DNA from: Zychaea mexicana
Taxonomy: Eukaryota; Mucoromycota; Mucoromycetes; Mucorales; Lichtheimiaceae
Direction of reading: 5' to 3'
Assembly (NCBI RefSeq): GCF_025766255.1
Contig: NW_026516677.1
Coordinates: 529,826 to 593,825, forward strand
DNA: 64,000 nucleotides
Of the stretch, positions 1 through 11,031 are shown one piece after another. The position numbers and the translations under genes were made by a program. Position 1 is the stretch's first letter, and every line of letters begins with the position of its first letter. Below the pieces are notes generated by a model, which was not told where the DNA came from, ran no database searches, and saw only the letters and a list, made by a program, of their open reading frames with translations.

Positions 1-951
1 GGTGTCGCCGCTATTTATTACTCTAACGCCTATCAAACATTCCATTGGGATGGAAGCCGACGAACTCTTTTCCATGTGATTGACCGCCATACAAAGCGAC
101 ATGTTGCCACCTACGAGGCCGAACCGTGCTTCGGATTCCACTCAGCAAACGCATGGGACGAAGAAGTGACACTCCCAGGCGGCGGCACAGAGCGTGTGAT
201 CTACCTCGATTATTGCATGTACGAAAACACTGATATTGTGGACGCAAGCTTCGAACTTGGCAAGGCGCCGAGTGGCAAGGTGGACTTGGATCGTGTGCAG
301 CCAGCACGATTTGTAGTCAAGAAAAAGGCTCAAGGCAAACCTGGCAGCAAGATTGCACCTTCTCAGGTTCGGCGATACAGATTAGGTCAAGTGCCTCGCA
401 GCAGCGACAACGAGTATCCATGGTCTCCATCCAACCTGACAGGCGGATACCTATTCAGCGGTATGCGAGAATACAACAAGCGTCGTGTCGCATCTTACTC
501 AGTTTTAGCCCAGGACGTGGAGCTACCTCGTTTCAACCAGCAATATAACCTCAAAAAGTATCGCTATCTCTATGGTGTATGTGAGTCGCGCTTTGCACCT
601 TCATATGCATCTGGCGCTGTCGTAAATGGATTGATCAAGGTGGATCTAGACCAGCCTTATCTTGGATCCAACACTGATCAAGCAAGCACATCCAAGATCT
701 GGGACATGCCTGGTTGCTCTTGCTCTGAACCTATTTTTGTACCCAATCCTGACGGAACGGACGAAGACGATGGCGTCGTGCTTTCAGTGGTGAACGCAGA
801 GACGGACCAAGGCATCCAAACCTTTTTCCTGCTTATTCTCGACGCGCAATCCATGAAAGAAATTGGCCGCTCTACACTTGGGTCCTTCAATGCTCTCACA
901 CTCCATGGTTCGTTTGTTGACTCGCGTGGCGTAGGTATTGCTATCAATTAA
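1..951 (+). CDS. Carotenoid oxygenase (RPE65/CCD family), 3' part
   Basis: The frame is open from base 1 to the stop at 949-951, so only the C-terminal 316 residues lie here and the start is outside the window. The family cleaves carotenoid double bases oxidatively with an Fe(II) held by four histidines. Two of the four sites are visible: FGFHSANAWDEE (about residues 46-57 of the fragment), matching the family block H-x-x-N-A-W/F-E/D, and a final LTLHGSFV close to the C-terminus. The span between, with acidic DPDGTDEDDGVVLSVV, fits the last propeller blades. No intron is seen in this part. In Mucorales such enzymes cut beta-carotene or its apocarotenoids on the way to trisporic acid mating pheromones; that role is inference. 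Family assignment is firm; the exact substrate (beta-carotene or a C27/C25 apocarotenoid) cannot be read from this fragment. Confidence 0.85.
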   Translation, partial: GVAAIYYSNAYQTFHWDGSRRTLFHVIDRHTKRHVATYEAEPCFGFHSANAWDEEVTLPGGGTERVIYLDYCMYENTDIVDASFELGKAPSGKVDLDRVQPARFVVKKKAQGKPGSKIAPSQVRRYRLGQVPRSSDNEYPWSPSNLTGGYLFSGMREYNKRRVASYSVLAQDVELPRFNQQYNLKKYRYLYGVCESRFAPSYASGAVVNGLIKVDLDQPYLGSNTDQASTSKIWDMPGCSCSEPIFVPNPDGTDEDDGVVLSVVNAETDQGIQTFFLLILDAQSMKEIGRSTLGSFNALTLHGSFVDSRGVGIAIN

Positions 952-1073
952 AGCAACAACAACACTGTATCGGATAGCTGGGTGCACTTGAAATTTGTTT
1001 TTTTTGATATCCGGCATGTTTTTATTCCCCTTATCATTTAAAAAATAAAAAGAAAAGACATAAAACTGCGCGC

Positions 1074-1753
1074 TTAGAAAACGAGGGCAGCACCCTTGGT
1101 CTTCTTGTCACCACCCAATTCGAAGTGCTTGCAACGCTTGATGGGGAGCTGCATCTTGTACTTGCATGCTATTCATACAATAATATTTAGTTTTATATAC
1201 AATTCTTCGTTTCGCCTTTTAACTTAGCGCGTTTCTCAAACTCGAAATAGATGCTTACCAGTGCACTCAAGACGAAGAACAATCTTCTTGGTGGTCTTGG
1301 CCTTCTTGTGGAAGACGGGCTTGGTCTGACCACCATAACCGGACTGCTTACGATCGTAACGACGCTTACCCTGAGCGGCCAAGGAAGCCTTGCCGGTCTT
1401 GTACTGGGTCACCTTGTGGGGAGTGTGCTTGCGGCACTTGGCGCCCTTGCAGAAAGTGTTTCTGGTCTTGGGAATGTTAACCTACGTCGTAATGCAGAAT
1501 AAGATTAAAATCTTCAAGACATTCTTGGATGCAGAGGTAAAATTCGAAAGGGTCGATTCCTGCAGCCGCAATAATTTCCCATCAATCGGTCGAATCGTCG
1601 CTGAAATCCTTTGTTTCGTTCGGTCAATGCTGAATCTTTTTTATTGACGAAGCTTCCAAGTCGTTTCGGTAATTTGCGTATCGGATGGGTGCGGCTGCAT
1701 ATAAATCGATATATCGTCTGGGATGGATGGATGAATGGATGGATGCTTACCAT
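1074..1753 (-). CDS. RPL42: 60S ribosomal protein eL42 (L36A/L44e)
   Basis: Three exons on the minus strand: 1751-1753 (ATG only), 1259-1481 and 1074-1168, giving 106 residues, the usual eL42 length. Junctions are ATG|gtaagc, ctag|GTTAAC, ACTG|gtaagc and gaatag|CATGC, and the phases agree. The protein starts [13 protein letters not shown], carries the zinc-ribbon pairs CKGAKC near the N-terminus and CTAC near residue 75, the family block [18 protein letters not shown], and ends [17 protein letters not shown]. eL42 sits at the E-site of the large subunit. Residue 56 is proline (TKPVF), the form associated with cycloheximide sensitivity; glutamine here confers resistance in several yeasts. Intron 1 is long (269 nt) for this window; I saw no clear snoRNA boxes in it. 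The gene converges with the carotenoid oxygenase, leaving 122 bp between stops. Confidence 0.96.
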
Positions 1754-3062
1754 GGCGATTACCCAGAAAAGAGAAGGAGTCCTATAATACTGGAGCAGAG
1801 CTGAACTTACACACACCCGCAGACCACAGGCTGAGCCTAAAATTCGATTTCGTACCTACAGTACAGGCCAATCGCATTTCAGATGGATTCTTCAATGATG
1901 TAAACCTATTCTTCCAACAGGAACTGGTGCGAATGATTGATTTGGTATGGTTTATAAGCGAGCAAGTGTACTGCGAAGGTGCGAATGGAAGCCAGGGAAC
2001 GTGGCGATATACAATAATGCGCACTCTTGATACAAACGAATAGCAAATATATAAATGAGGCTTTCCAGTGAACATTTTAAGGTGGATGTTCAGCATGAAG
2101 ATGCGTATCTTTGGAAAGCCTGATGGCAGCGGGATGGGTGAAGATATGCACTATGTGTATTGTATCTTCTCAGTTCAAGTAAATAGTTCAGATTTTCTGT
2201 AAGACGTGCACCTTCTGTAAGCAATAATTTTCTTATGTTCTACCGGTATTATCAATTTAGCATAGGTGTTCTAAATCACAGTGTTTTTTCGCCGGCAAGA
2301 TGCCAATTTCGATAACGAGATATTTGGCGTTCCACGTTTATGACGCCATCAAGAAGGTGTTTGGGATTCCTTCTTCCACAATTCAATGACGTAGTAATTG
2401 GCTGATATTCCTGGGCATCTATAGTGATGCGCAAGAGATATTTTGACAGTAAACGTCTCGGATGCTATTATTGTAGCTCTGTCCATTATCTTATCCGATG
2501 CTGCTACTGTATACGCAATAGTTGTTCTGCACATGGCGTTAAAGCAGCAGCTAGCGGAGCCTCGTCTTGGATAATTTTAAACGTTTTTAGTCAATTTTAT
2601 TTGTTGATTTGCAACACTGATGGAAATGTACAACAGCTTTAAACCAAAGAAACTTCCTGGATTCAGCATCCATTTTTGAGCTTTGTCAAGTTTTTTGCTG
2701 ACAAAGGCTTGTCCAAATGGCCGCATCTTCTGTGCTAAAAGCTATCAGTGACTTAGCTAGCAACAATTATTTAACTAGCATGACGCTGTATCTTCTTCAG
2801 AAAATATGATCCGTTAAAAGTATGCGTAGAATGTGTTGCTGAAAGGTAAATCGAAGGTTGCGAGCAAGATAATTTCACCGTTGGGTTTTTGGTTAAACTA
2901 AGCATGTATAGATAGTAAGGCCAAGGAAGTCCAAAAAAGATGTGCGAATTATTGTTCGAAATATGTAGTCTATAGAACATTCCATGGAATGCTATTGAAA
3001 TTAGTCTACTGTATCAATAATGGTTGTGGGTTTATTATTCAAAGTAATAGCAGCTCCATTCC
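1754..3062. other. Gene-poor stretch left of the coiled-coil relic
   Basis: Holds the promoter side of eL42 and no gene I can defend. Two short exon-like readings stand out on the plus strand: MPISITRYLAFHVYDAIKKV from the ATG at 2300, and a hydrophobic run containing VSDAIIVALSIILSDA around 2450-2515. They are in different frames, are closed by stops, and may be decayed exons. No tRNA or rRNA was recognised. Confidence 0.4.
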
Positions 3063-3355
3063 ATGGTCGGGCTCCGGATGTTTAGAGAGCTATTGCAGGA
3101 ACTCGCAGATCAAGCGGGTTCAGCAGAACGGGAACTAGTTCATGCCGGATTACAGGCCGAAAATTATACAGATCAGCTCGAGGAGAGCAATGGAGAAATT
3201 GGGTATCTAAGATACGAATTATAAAAGTGTCTTGAAAAGTTGCATGAAAGTCAAGAAACGTGCGTCAACCAGCAGGATGAATCCCGGCGCCTCAAAGAAT
3301 CATCGGCCGGCGGATTGATGGATTATAATCAAGAAACACTGGTATGTTACTTTTA
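3063..3355 (+). pseudogene. Relic of a coiled-coil protein gene with an in-frame stop
   Basis: Reading from the ATG at 3063 gives a charged, heptad-like protein (MFRELLQELADQAGS, then EENYTDQ-like and EESNGEIGYLRYEL segments) that stops at a TAA (3222-3224). The same frame continues past the stop for another 40 or so residues with the same character (KCLEKLHESQETCVNQQDES, RRLKESSAG), ending at a TAG near 3353. Continuity of composition on both sides of one stop codon is the evidence for a broken gene. No promoter-proximal or distal exon could be joined with confidence. Parent family not recognised; a spindle or cytoskeletal coiled-coil protein is only a guess. Alternatively the TAA lies in an intron I did not resolve. 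Confidence 0.5.
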
Positions 3356-4029
3356 GCGGTTTATAAGAAAAGTACTGAGTTAGTATCCTATCAGTTGAAA
3401 TACATTAATTTAGCCGTTCAAACTAACAATAGCTTCCCATTTACGGACAAACTGCCTTTTTTCTCTTGCCTAAGAGAGTAACATACGCAGAAAAACCAGT
3501 GTGTACTTTGCCTACGCGCACAGCGATGTAAATATGGACGCCAAAATGATGCTTATAATTTTGATCCAAAAAGAAGAACATGTTTTCGAAAAACCAAGGC
3601 CAAAAAAAGGAGATGGAGCTCAAGAGTAATATTAGCACACAATAAAAGGTACATCAGAAGGAAGGAAGTGTTTTGAGGGAGCAAAATGAGGGAAGAGGCT
3701 GATAATCGTGGAGCGACGGATGTGTTTCTTTAAAAGAGCAAAATGTGATCATTCGACGATGCTGCATCACACCACAGCTTACCATATCGTGATAGAAACG
3801 GATAGGGATACAAGCAATGAGGGACACCGTAAGTAACTCATAGAAACTAGTAGTAGGAGCAAAGGGAATAGCGAGAGTGCATCCACGGATAGTTTTAGAG
3901 CTCATACCTCATGATGGACTTAAGGTAGTATTACTTATGATCCATGCCAACGTTTACACTTTGCCACTGTGAAGTAAAGCAAAAGCACAAAAAGGAAGTC
4001 ATGGCTGATGCACATTAAATGATGGCAAT

Positions 4030-4105
4030 TTCCCAGCGTTTTATTCTTTCTATCATACACTACCATAAGTCCACCAGGACGAAGTAGGTTAATGAGAGCT
4101 CTCAG
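4030..4105 (-). pseudogene. Methyltransferase-like fragment
   Basis: One minus-strand frame reads LRALINLLRPGGLMVVYDRK directly after a possible acceptor (tacaaag). This resembles the post-motif-III block of class I SAM-dependent methyltransferases (L-x-x-x-L-R-P-G-G-x-x-V-V). No motif I (GxGxG) exon could be joined upstream, and the flanking frames are riddled with stops. It looks like a solitary decayed exon, in line with the other relic 700 bp to the left. The similarity is short and may be chance. Confidence 0.22.
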
Positions 4106-4374
4106 ACTTTGTATATACAATGTGAGCGATATATACCAATGTACGGTTTTATGCAATATTTATCTTTACTGGTCTCAATCGTTTGAGAAAAAAAGAAACT
4201 TTTAAAGTATAAGAAAGTAAGCAGCAGAGTTTGTCGTGCTAATGTATGATAATAATGCTCCTATGCATGATGTCACATATGTACAGTATGCACGACAGCA
4301 CATGCAGAAGATAGGATCTCAAATTTGACCAACAAAAGAAGCAGAGGCGACACGATTAACCACACGGTGCTCCC

Positions 4375-5601
4375 ATGCATATGCAACAAAAGTGCAGGGT
4401 CTTTTTTAATTTCATTTGTTGTCTAAACTTATATCATAGGTCGCCTTTCCTTTTTCTTTTTCTCTTCACATTCTACTTTCCCAATACTACTACTGATATG
4501 AGACAGCTACACCTACTAGTGAGCATACAGCACCGCTGTCAACAGACACATCAACTTCTTTCGGGTGCCGAGTCTCTTTGCTTGGATGCTGCCGATAATC
4601 AGTTTATGCTCAATGTATTATTGCCATCTATCACTTATCTGACAATTTATCTGGCTATTCGGATAGCGACCCTTTATTTTCGGCGGTCAAAACGTGTGCC
4701 CACTGTTAACACCACACTCGCGTTAAAGCGCAAACACCAACAGCAGCAATTGATACACAAACCTCAGAATAAATCTCGACTTATATCAACTAGTGACAGC
4801 GCCAGTGTACTACATCAGCAAGAAGAATCATCGATGTACGAAAGTTCTCCAGGAAATCCGTCGTCACATGTAGTCCACCAGCATCGAATACCAAATGCGT
4901 CAACCTCTCCAGCCAAACACACCCTTACACTACTGAGGAGCCAGCATGTAGAGGATAAATCTTTATGTAATGACAACAGTAACAAATGTTCTGCAAGCGA
5001 ACCGACGACCCTCGTGAGAAACGAAATTCTGCTACCACCAACAGCAGAGCCGAATTTTGCTTCAGAACTATCCTGTAATAGCAGCAACTATTACAATAAA
5101 AAACGACCCGTACGCTGTTGGCCCCCTAGGAAGGACATAATTATTGGTGACGTTCTTCAAAGGACCCTCAACGGCAATCTTGTTATGCTTTGGAAACGGC
5201 ATCAAACTTCAATGGAGCTTTACTTGGACTTCTATCCAAGTCAGCCTTCGATGCGTCGTCTTCTTTGCCGCCGTTTGCGCAATAGTCAGATTATACCGCA
5301 ACAAGCAAAAAATGAAGAAAAGGAAACTGTGCTACTATCGCCGTCGTTGAATAACAACTATCATCATAAAGCACCGACGACATCTTTTGCATCAGCAACA
5401 CCGTCATCAAATCCGTCACTGTCATCACCAATGATGGCGGAACGAGCTGACGATGACAATAGCTGTAGTCGATATAAGCTGTATCATTTTGCTCGCGACG
5501 TGTTGCGTTATTACCAAAGCCAATACAGATCTCAGTGCGGTACTCCTGAAGCAGAACGAATTCTTTTTCTACGGCAGACTATTTCCGATTTCGCCGGCTG
5601 A
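4375..5601 (+). CDS. Unrecognised single-span membrane protein, polar low-complexity middle
   Basis: Intronless frame of 408 residues from ATG 4375; the ATG at 4498 (MRQLHLLVSIQHRC) is an equally good start because the first 41 residues look like translated leader (LFLFLFTFYF). A clear membrane span lies at about residues 83-105 (NVLLPSITYLTIYLAIRIAT followed by LYFRRSKR), so the chain should enter the membrane with the long C-terminal part on the cytosolic side (positive-inside). The middle is rich in Ser, Asn and Gln (HQQQQ, SSSN). The last 45 residues (YKLYHFARDVLRYYQSQYRS and after) look folded and helical and are the best handle for a homology search. No domain recognised. It is followed by a convergent gene on the minus strand ending at 6008. 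Confidence 0.65.
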   Translation: MHMQQKCRVFFNFICCLNLYHRSPFLFLFLFTFYFPNTTTDMRQLHLLVSIQHRCQQTHQLLSGAESLCLDAADNQFMLNVLLPSITYLTIYLAIRIATLYFRRSKRVPTVNTTLALKRKHQQQQLIHKPQNKSRLISTSDSASVLHQQEESSMYESSPGNPSSHVVHQHRIPNASTSPAKHTLTLLRSQHVEDKSLCNDNSNKCSASEPTTLVRNEILLPPTAEPNFASELSCNSSNYYNKKRPVRCWPPRKDIIIGDVLQRTLNGNLVMLWKRHQTSMELYLDFYPSQPSMRRLLCRRLRNSQIIPQQAKNEEKETVLLSPSLNNNYHHKAPTTSFASATPSSNPSLSSPMMAERADDDNSCSRYKLYHFARDVLRYYQSQYRSQCGTPEAERILFLRQTISDFAG

Positions 5602-6007
5602 TACGCATCAACAGTGCATGATGCTCCTTCAATATTTGCTTTGCTTCCAGCTCTCTTCTTGGGTTTTATCATAGGGTTTTGAATGTACTTAAAGTATCGG
5701 ATACAATCCATTTTACTGTACATATGATACATCATTCTTTATAGTAACCGAACAGCATTTTTGTGCGACTAGAGATAATCATAATGATGGTATACCTAGA
5801 GCCTTTTTTTATCTTGAAAAACCTTAATAAGTAATCTGGCACGTATACGAAGAAACTTCATATGTCATCTCACAAAGTTATTGTCATTGAAAGAAAAAAT
5901 CATTTGTACAGTATTCTTTCTGGAAGCTTAAATATCCGGCTGGCTTTTGCGGGTTGATTATACTACTGCATAGGAAAATTCGCATATCTCTAGTATACGA
6001 GTTGCTG

Positions 6008-8102
6008 TTATGTTGGCAGAGACGCCTCTTCATTGTAGTAGCCATACAGAAACCGAGACTTTGTGATGCGACTCGCTGCAGATTTTGCACCAGCATAGAC
6101 AAGAATGTCAGAACCACTGTTTGGCGCGACCATATAGCCAGTCTTGTGAACGTCTGTGCTGTTCGTGTCCAAATGCGCATGACCGGGATGCGCCATTACC
6201 GGTGCGGGTTGCTCTAGGAGACGTGTTCCAGTTTCTCTGTAGATATGTAGATTGGCTGCAAATTTTTCATGGTCTTTTTCTGTTGTCTAATATATATACA
6301 AAGAGGGTGATTGCTTTTAGTAATTGATTTACACTAAATTACGTTAATATTATATCGAGACTTTAAAAAGGCCAAGTCAAACGTACCATGACATTCGTAT
6401 AGGTATATCCGTCGGCACACATGTTGATGACAGCATACGTGTTATCTTCCGGATGAATTTGGGCAAGAACCGTCGATGATCCTCGTAAAACACCAGCAGC
6501 AAGGCTTCTTTTAGTTCTGATTCCTCCCAGATAAACATCTCCGTCCAAAACTGCTACACGTAAATCGCCAATATCGACGTGCTAATGAAGCGATATATCG
6601 AGTACCAATTTCGTTGAATTAATATACACGAGTAATGCTTCCTTTCAATGGTAGTTATGATAATTAACAAATACATTTAGCGTAAAAACGCGCCAACAGG
6701 CTACTTACTTCTATATCCACGACACCGCGGCCAAGCTCGATGCTGAGGGAATTGAGAACCATATGACTAGCTTTGATACGCCCTTCTTTAGCGCGAAGTT
6801 CGAAAAGTCGTAAACCGTTCTGCAAGCATTTTTGCGAGAGGGAGCTGCTGCCTACATTACTGCTGAAAGTATCCGGAATCACAATCTGCAATAAACATTT
6901 AACAGCAGTGCTGCCAGCAGGGACACCAGGTTTTAGGTCAAGAGTCACATATATTATGCCGAAGAAACTGCGCGCCTGGAGCTCAACTAGTTGAAAGATG
7001 TTGACGCCATCATCGGAACAAGGTCTCAAATAAATGTCTACAGCCTCTGTAGGACTTTGGCCAGCTTGGGCCGCCGTGAGAATGTCCACATATACGTCAA
7101 TACCATCGGCTACCGAGACTTTTAGGTTGCGGATAACAGGTGGTTTAGCTAGCGATAGAACTTGGGCATTCTCAATTGAAACTGTATGATAAACCTCAGG
7201 GTCGTATGGCGTCACAGGAGCGCTATTCCTAGGGGCTGCAGGGGGTAAAAAAGATTCAATAGACTTCTTTGACGCATCATCAAGGGCATTACTGCTGTGG
7301 CCACTGCTGGGTGCGCTAGTAGGAATGGGTTGAACAGGACCATCATCGTAAGCGGCGGGTGCAGAAAAGACTGTAGCTTCGGCAGAAGAGGGTGCTTCTG
7401 CTTCTGAATATGAACCTGATGCGTTTGCATCATCACATAACGGAAGAGTTGAATTGCGGATAATCGGAACAAGCATCATGGTCTGATAGCATTTCCCCAG
7501 AAATTCTACATTTTGTATTATTGTCAATGGTCAACGTGGTTTCCAATGGGTTTTAACAATCTTGTTGCGTCCAATGGATCAATCAATCACTGAGGATCGC
7601 TCACCTTTTCCATGCCTTATTGCAAGACGTTGAGTCATCATTTCGAGCTCAAGGAGCTCATCTCGTCTCGGAAAGCTATCGGGATAATCCAAAGCCTTAC
7701 CCCAATCTTCAACACACTTGTTCGCGTATAGCTATAGTAAAATCATTTCTTACATTGAGTACACAAGCGGACACGACAGTTTACGAAATCACCGACCACA
7801 TGTCTTCTACCTGATGAGCTTTGTTGAGGCTAAACAAACCCAGGACGGAGCATACAACCCAAACAATGATAATTCGAAAAACACCTAAAAATACGGATGC
7901 CACTAGGTAAGTACCGACGACAGCTTTTGGGTTATCTTTCTACATATGCTGCATATTTCATACGAGATTTCTTTGAACGTTTTTGCTTTTCATCACTGGT
8001 GCCGGTGAAATCGTTCGTTGCTGCTAATTTTTTTTTGTCGCATTGTAAGTTTGCTTCTGGTAATAAGAGAACCGAGGTGTGATCTTCTTTTCTCTTCTCC
8101 AT
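6008..8102 (-). CDS. Single-pass membrane protein with adhesin-like (DUF4097-type) C-terminal region
   Basis: Six exons: 7964-8102, 7811-7902, 7605-7731, 6709-7505, 6387-6581 and 6008-6286, giving 542 residues; all phases agree (for example TCTC|gtatga to ctag|TGGC and GAA|gtaagt to ttag|CACG). It begins MEKRKEDHTSVLLLPEANLQ, has basic KQKRSKKS, then a membrane span (about residues 48-72, VFLGVFRIIIVWVVCSVLGL), so it should be a signal-anchor protein. A Ser/Pro/Ala-rich linker follows (about 135-230), then repeated beta-strand stretches (VIRNLKVSVADGIDVYVDIL, GRVVDIE-HVDIGDLRVAVLDG, DGDVYLGGIRTKRS), the pattern of bacterial-type putative adhesin (DUF4097) repeats seen in fungal membrane proteins. 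The assignment is by pattern only. Function unknown; cell-wall or endomembrane surface interaction is a guess. Nothing in the neighbours helps. Confidence 0.75.
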
Positions 8103-8817
8103 TTTCTCTTAAAGAGCGAGAGTCAAGTAAAAAGGAAAGAACCCTTTCTTCTTAACATGCAAGTGCCAATTTTGCGTTATTGTGTTACATCTGTCTTTTA
8201 ACCTTGCGTAAAACATCTGGCGGTACATACTGTATCCAAATGTATGACGAGAAAGCGAAGTACAATGAAGGGAGTGAAACGAGTAACTACAACTTCATTA
8301 CATCATAACAACGGTTTCTAAAGGAGCTGCTTTTGCTTGCTATTGTGTTTGAAGTCAGTAATGTAAAGATTGACTATGTATATGTGTGCCAACATTGTGC
8401 TGGATCTGATTAAAAGAAGGTTTTAACGTTCCATGGACCATGGATGGGCAAACATCATAGCAGCTCTGACTAGATACATACGCACAAGACAAAAGTGTGG
8501 TCAGCTGGAGATTAACATATACGTCATTCATTGAGCCAAGAAAGGATTGTCTTGAAACTTATTGCACCATAGTTGACATTCCCTTTGTATACAATATGCT
8601 ACGACTCTCATAGTGTATCCCAATTTTTTTTATCACAGTCAGTCCTCCCAAACACAACACACATACAAATACACACATGGCACTCTTTAGCCGGTTTAAC
8701 CGGTTTGTCACAATTTTGTGTTTATTGTCAAGATTAATCTTTGCAAACAAAAGAAAAGAAAGTAAGCTTCAGGCCCGATAGACAAGAACACATCATCGAT
8801 TTTAAAAAAAAAATTAA
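8103..8817. other. Intergenic spacer
   Basis: Between the p23 stop and the start of the minus-strand membrane-protein gene. It must contain the p23 3' end and the promoter of the downstream gene. A CA-rich stretch (acacaacacacatacaaatacacac) sits at about 8654-8678 and a short palindromic ttaaccggtttaa-like motif near 8696-8706. No gene seen. Confidence 0.6.
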
Positions 8818-9771
8818 CTAAAGAATACCTTTCTTTTCGGGCGCCTTATCCTTTGCATCTTCTTCGTCGCTGCTTGAATCATCCTCTGGCTATTTTGTAT
8901 AGGAAACGCAAGAAAAAAAAAACAATCAGATCAAAATAAGGCTAGTCCTTTACCCCCTTCTTTACACGACATTGACCAAGACGTTACGTACCAAGTCCTC
9001 CATGTTAGGCAAGTTACCGCTAGCCTGAGACATTAAGCTCTGGAAGTCCATACCACCCATTGGGTCTTGTTGTGTTTCCTCCTCTTCTTCTTCATCCTCG
9101 TCTCTCCATCTTGAGAAGTCAACCTTGACATAGTTGAGCTTGGAGCCCTTTTGCAGACGCGGCCAGTAGCCCTCATCCTTCTTATAAATAAGCATCGTCA
9201 AGTTGCGAGGAGTCAAGTGTTGCTTGGATCTCTAGGTTGGTTTCCATGTAGACCCGATGTTTTCGTTAGTATTGCTTATTTTCTTCTTCCACGTAACCGT
9301 TTACACCCACAATCAACAATAACAACAAGCCACCCGAAGTTGCAAGAAGTTTCAGAAAATAAGTCTTTGTTGATTTACCTCTACATCGATAGGACCATAG
9401 AACTCGATTTCAGCTTCATACTCATTCTGTTCCTTCTCGCCTTTTCCCTTGAAATGGAAACGCTCTGGTTTTACATCAATTTGAGGTTTCTAAACAAAGT
9501 AAAGCAGCGTAAGACTTCACTTCTTCTTCATTACAAATTATGCTGAAAGCAGTAGTATATATGTTAAGAAAAAGAAAGAAGGAGCGAGTGGGGGAGCTAG
9601 GGGAATAGCGATCGTGAGGAGCAGAATAAATGGGGTTTGTACCGCGTCAGCACTTTTCGCGCGTTCTTTTCAGTAAACGTCGCGTAAACTTACGGTAATG
9701 TCAACAAGCTGGACCGTCAAATAAATAAGGTCGTTGCGCTGAGCCCAGAGTACGGTAGGATGAAGAGTCAT
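8818..9771 (-). CDS. SBA1: Hsp90 co-chaperone p23 (Sba1/Wos2)
   Basis: Four exons in phase: 9694-9771, 9379-9489, 8992-9231 and 8818-8889, giving 166 residues. The protein starts MTLHPTVLWAQRNDLIYLTV and runs through the CS-domain strands (KPQIDVKPERFHFKGKG, EYEAEIEFYGPIDVE) and the p23 signature (TPRNLTMLIYKKDEGYWPRL, VDFSRWRDEDE). The C-terminus is the acidic, Gly/Met-containing tail (EEEEEE, DPMGGMDFQSLMSQ, SSSDEEDAKDK) needed for passive chaperone activity in the family. p23 binds the ATP-bound closed dimer of Hsp90 and slows ATP turnover in cytosol and nucleus. The conserved Trp of the WPRL motif is present. Length and order match fungal homologues, so confidence is high. It is divergent from eS1, 1.26 kb away. 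Confidence 0.95.
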
Positions 9772-11031
9772 TTCGAATTAGTAGAAAAAGAACCAATGGT
9801 CTGCGTCAGCAACACCAACAGTTTCGCTTTACTGTGGGCATTTTTTTATTTCGGAGATGAAACTACCACTATTTTTTTTCTGGTAGCTTCCTTGGTGTAT
9901 TTCAAAGTGGCCCTACAACAAAAAATGTATTTCAAAGTAGCTACCCTACAGAGCACATATATTTTGTGGCTGTAGCCTTTGTGAACGTGTTTATACCTTT
10001 GTGGCGGCTATGGTAATAATTTACGCAAGTTGTATATCAATATATCCTTCATGGTGAATCAAGTGGCAGCTCTTTTGACTGGCGTCTAAGTATAGAACAT
10101 TGATTAGGTTTGATGATAAAATCAAAATGATACCTTAGCTACTATAGCACATCCAAACGTAGTAGCGATAACTAGTGTTCAAAAAGCAGCATTGCAATTC
10201 TATCTCCAGGCAAAACTATGCATCTAGTCTGACTAGAATTAATAGCAACGAAAGGTATCAATCAATCTATTGAGTTCTCATTGTTCATACGATGAAGCGC
10301 TACAGTATGTACTCCCTTTCTAGTCAATTCCTGATCCGGTCGTCCTGCAAATTCTTTCAGGCCTCAAGTATAAAGAAGGTGGTCGCGAGCAACTTTTGAG
10401 CGCAACAAGAAGTCATCGCTTAAAGGTGAGCGTCTGTTGTATCACCATAGTGGAATAGGTAGCAAACAAAAAGAGCAGCTAAACAACTTCATTGAATGGC
10501 AACACATTATAAAATCTTACCTTACAAAGTCCTTCGCAAAGTGAATACTTCATTTGTCTCCTTTTTTGTCAAACAAACCGTGTATGGCGATGATTTAGAA
10601 GGCTTGTCAAGTAGGATCAGGATATAATTTATGTCTGACGAAGTAATTCGTTATTCTTCTCAGTGAGAAGTTATGCTTCATCTTCAGAAATATGGATAAA
10701 ATGTCAAAGAAGTACAGCAAAAGAGTCTGCCAGGTCTAATAAAGCTGTACCACAAATACAATGTTGCCTGCATGAATAAAAATGGTGTAATAGTATCAGC
10801 GCAGAGTGCTGTGCTGTACGCAAACTCAATATAAGATGAACAAAGGTAATTTTCGACAGATTAGTGAGGGATAATAGCTTAAGTTGAGCTACGCGTTGCC
10901 TAGTGTGTCGCAACTTGGACTAGCGAAAGCGGAGAGAACACATTCATCGGTGTTGGAAAATTTGTTGGCCGGGTCAAGTAGACTCGAGAGCCGTGGCCTC
11001 ATAGAACTTCCTTTTCAGAACTCCATCCACA
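9772..11031 (+). other. p23/eS1 divergent spacer with one exon-like relic
   Basis: Promoter side of both flanking genes. At about 10341-10431 the plus strand reads IPDPVVLQILSGLKYKEGGR followed by EQLLSATRSHRLK, bracketed by a possible acceptor (tttctag) and donor (AAAG|gtgagc). It looks coding but no partner exons in phase were found, so it is probably a decayed exon. A short imperfect direct repeat (gtatttcaaagt) occurs at 9897 and 9927. Nothing else recognised. Confidence 0.3.

Noticed and set aside
1251..1502. Open plus-strand frame opposite eL42
   Set aside because: Exact antisense of the conserved eL42 exon 2; hydrophobic Leu/Thr pattern is the mirror of Lys/Arg-rich codons.
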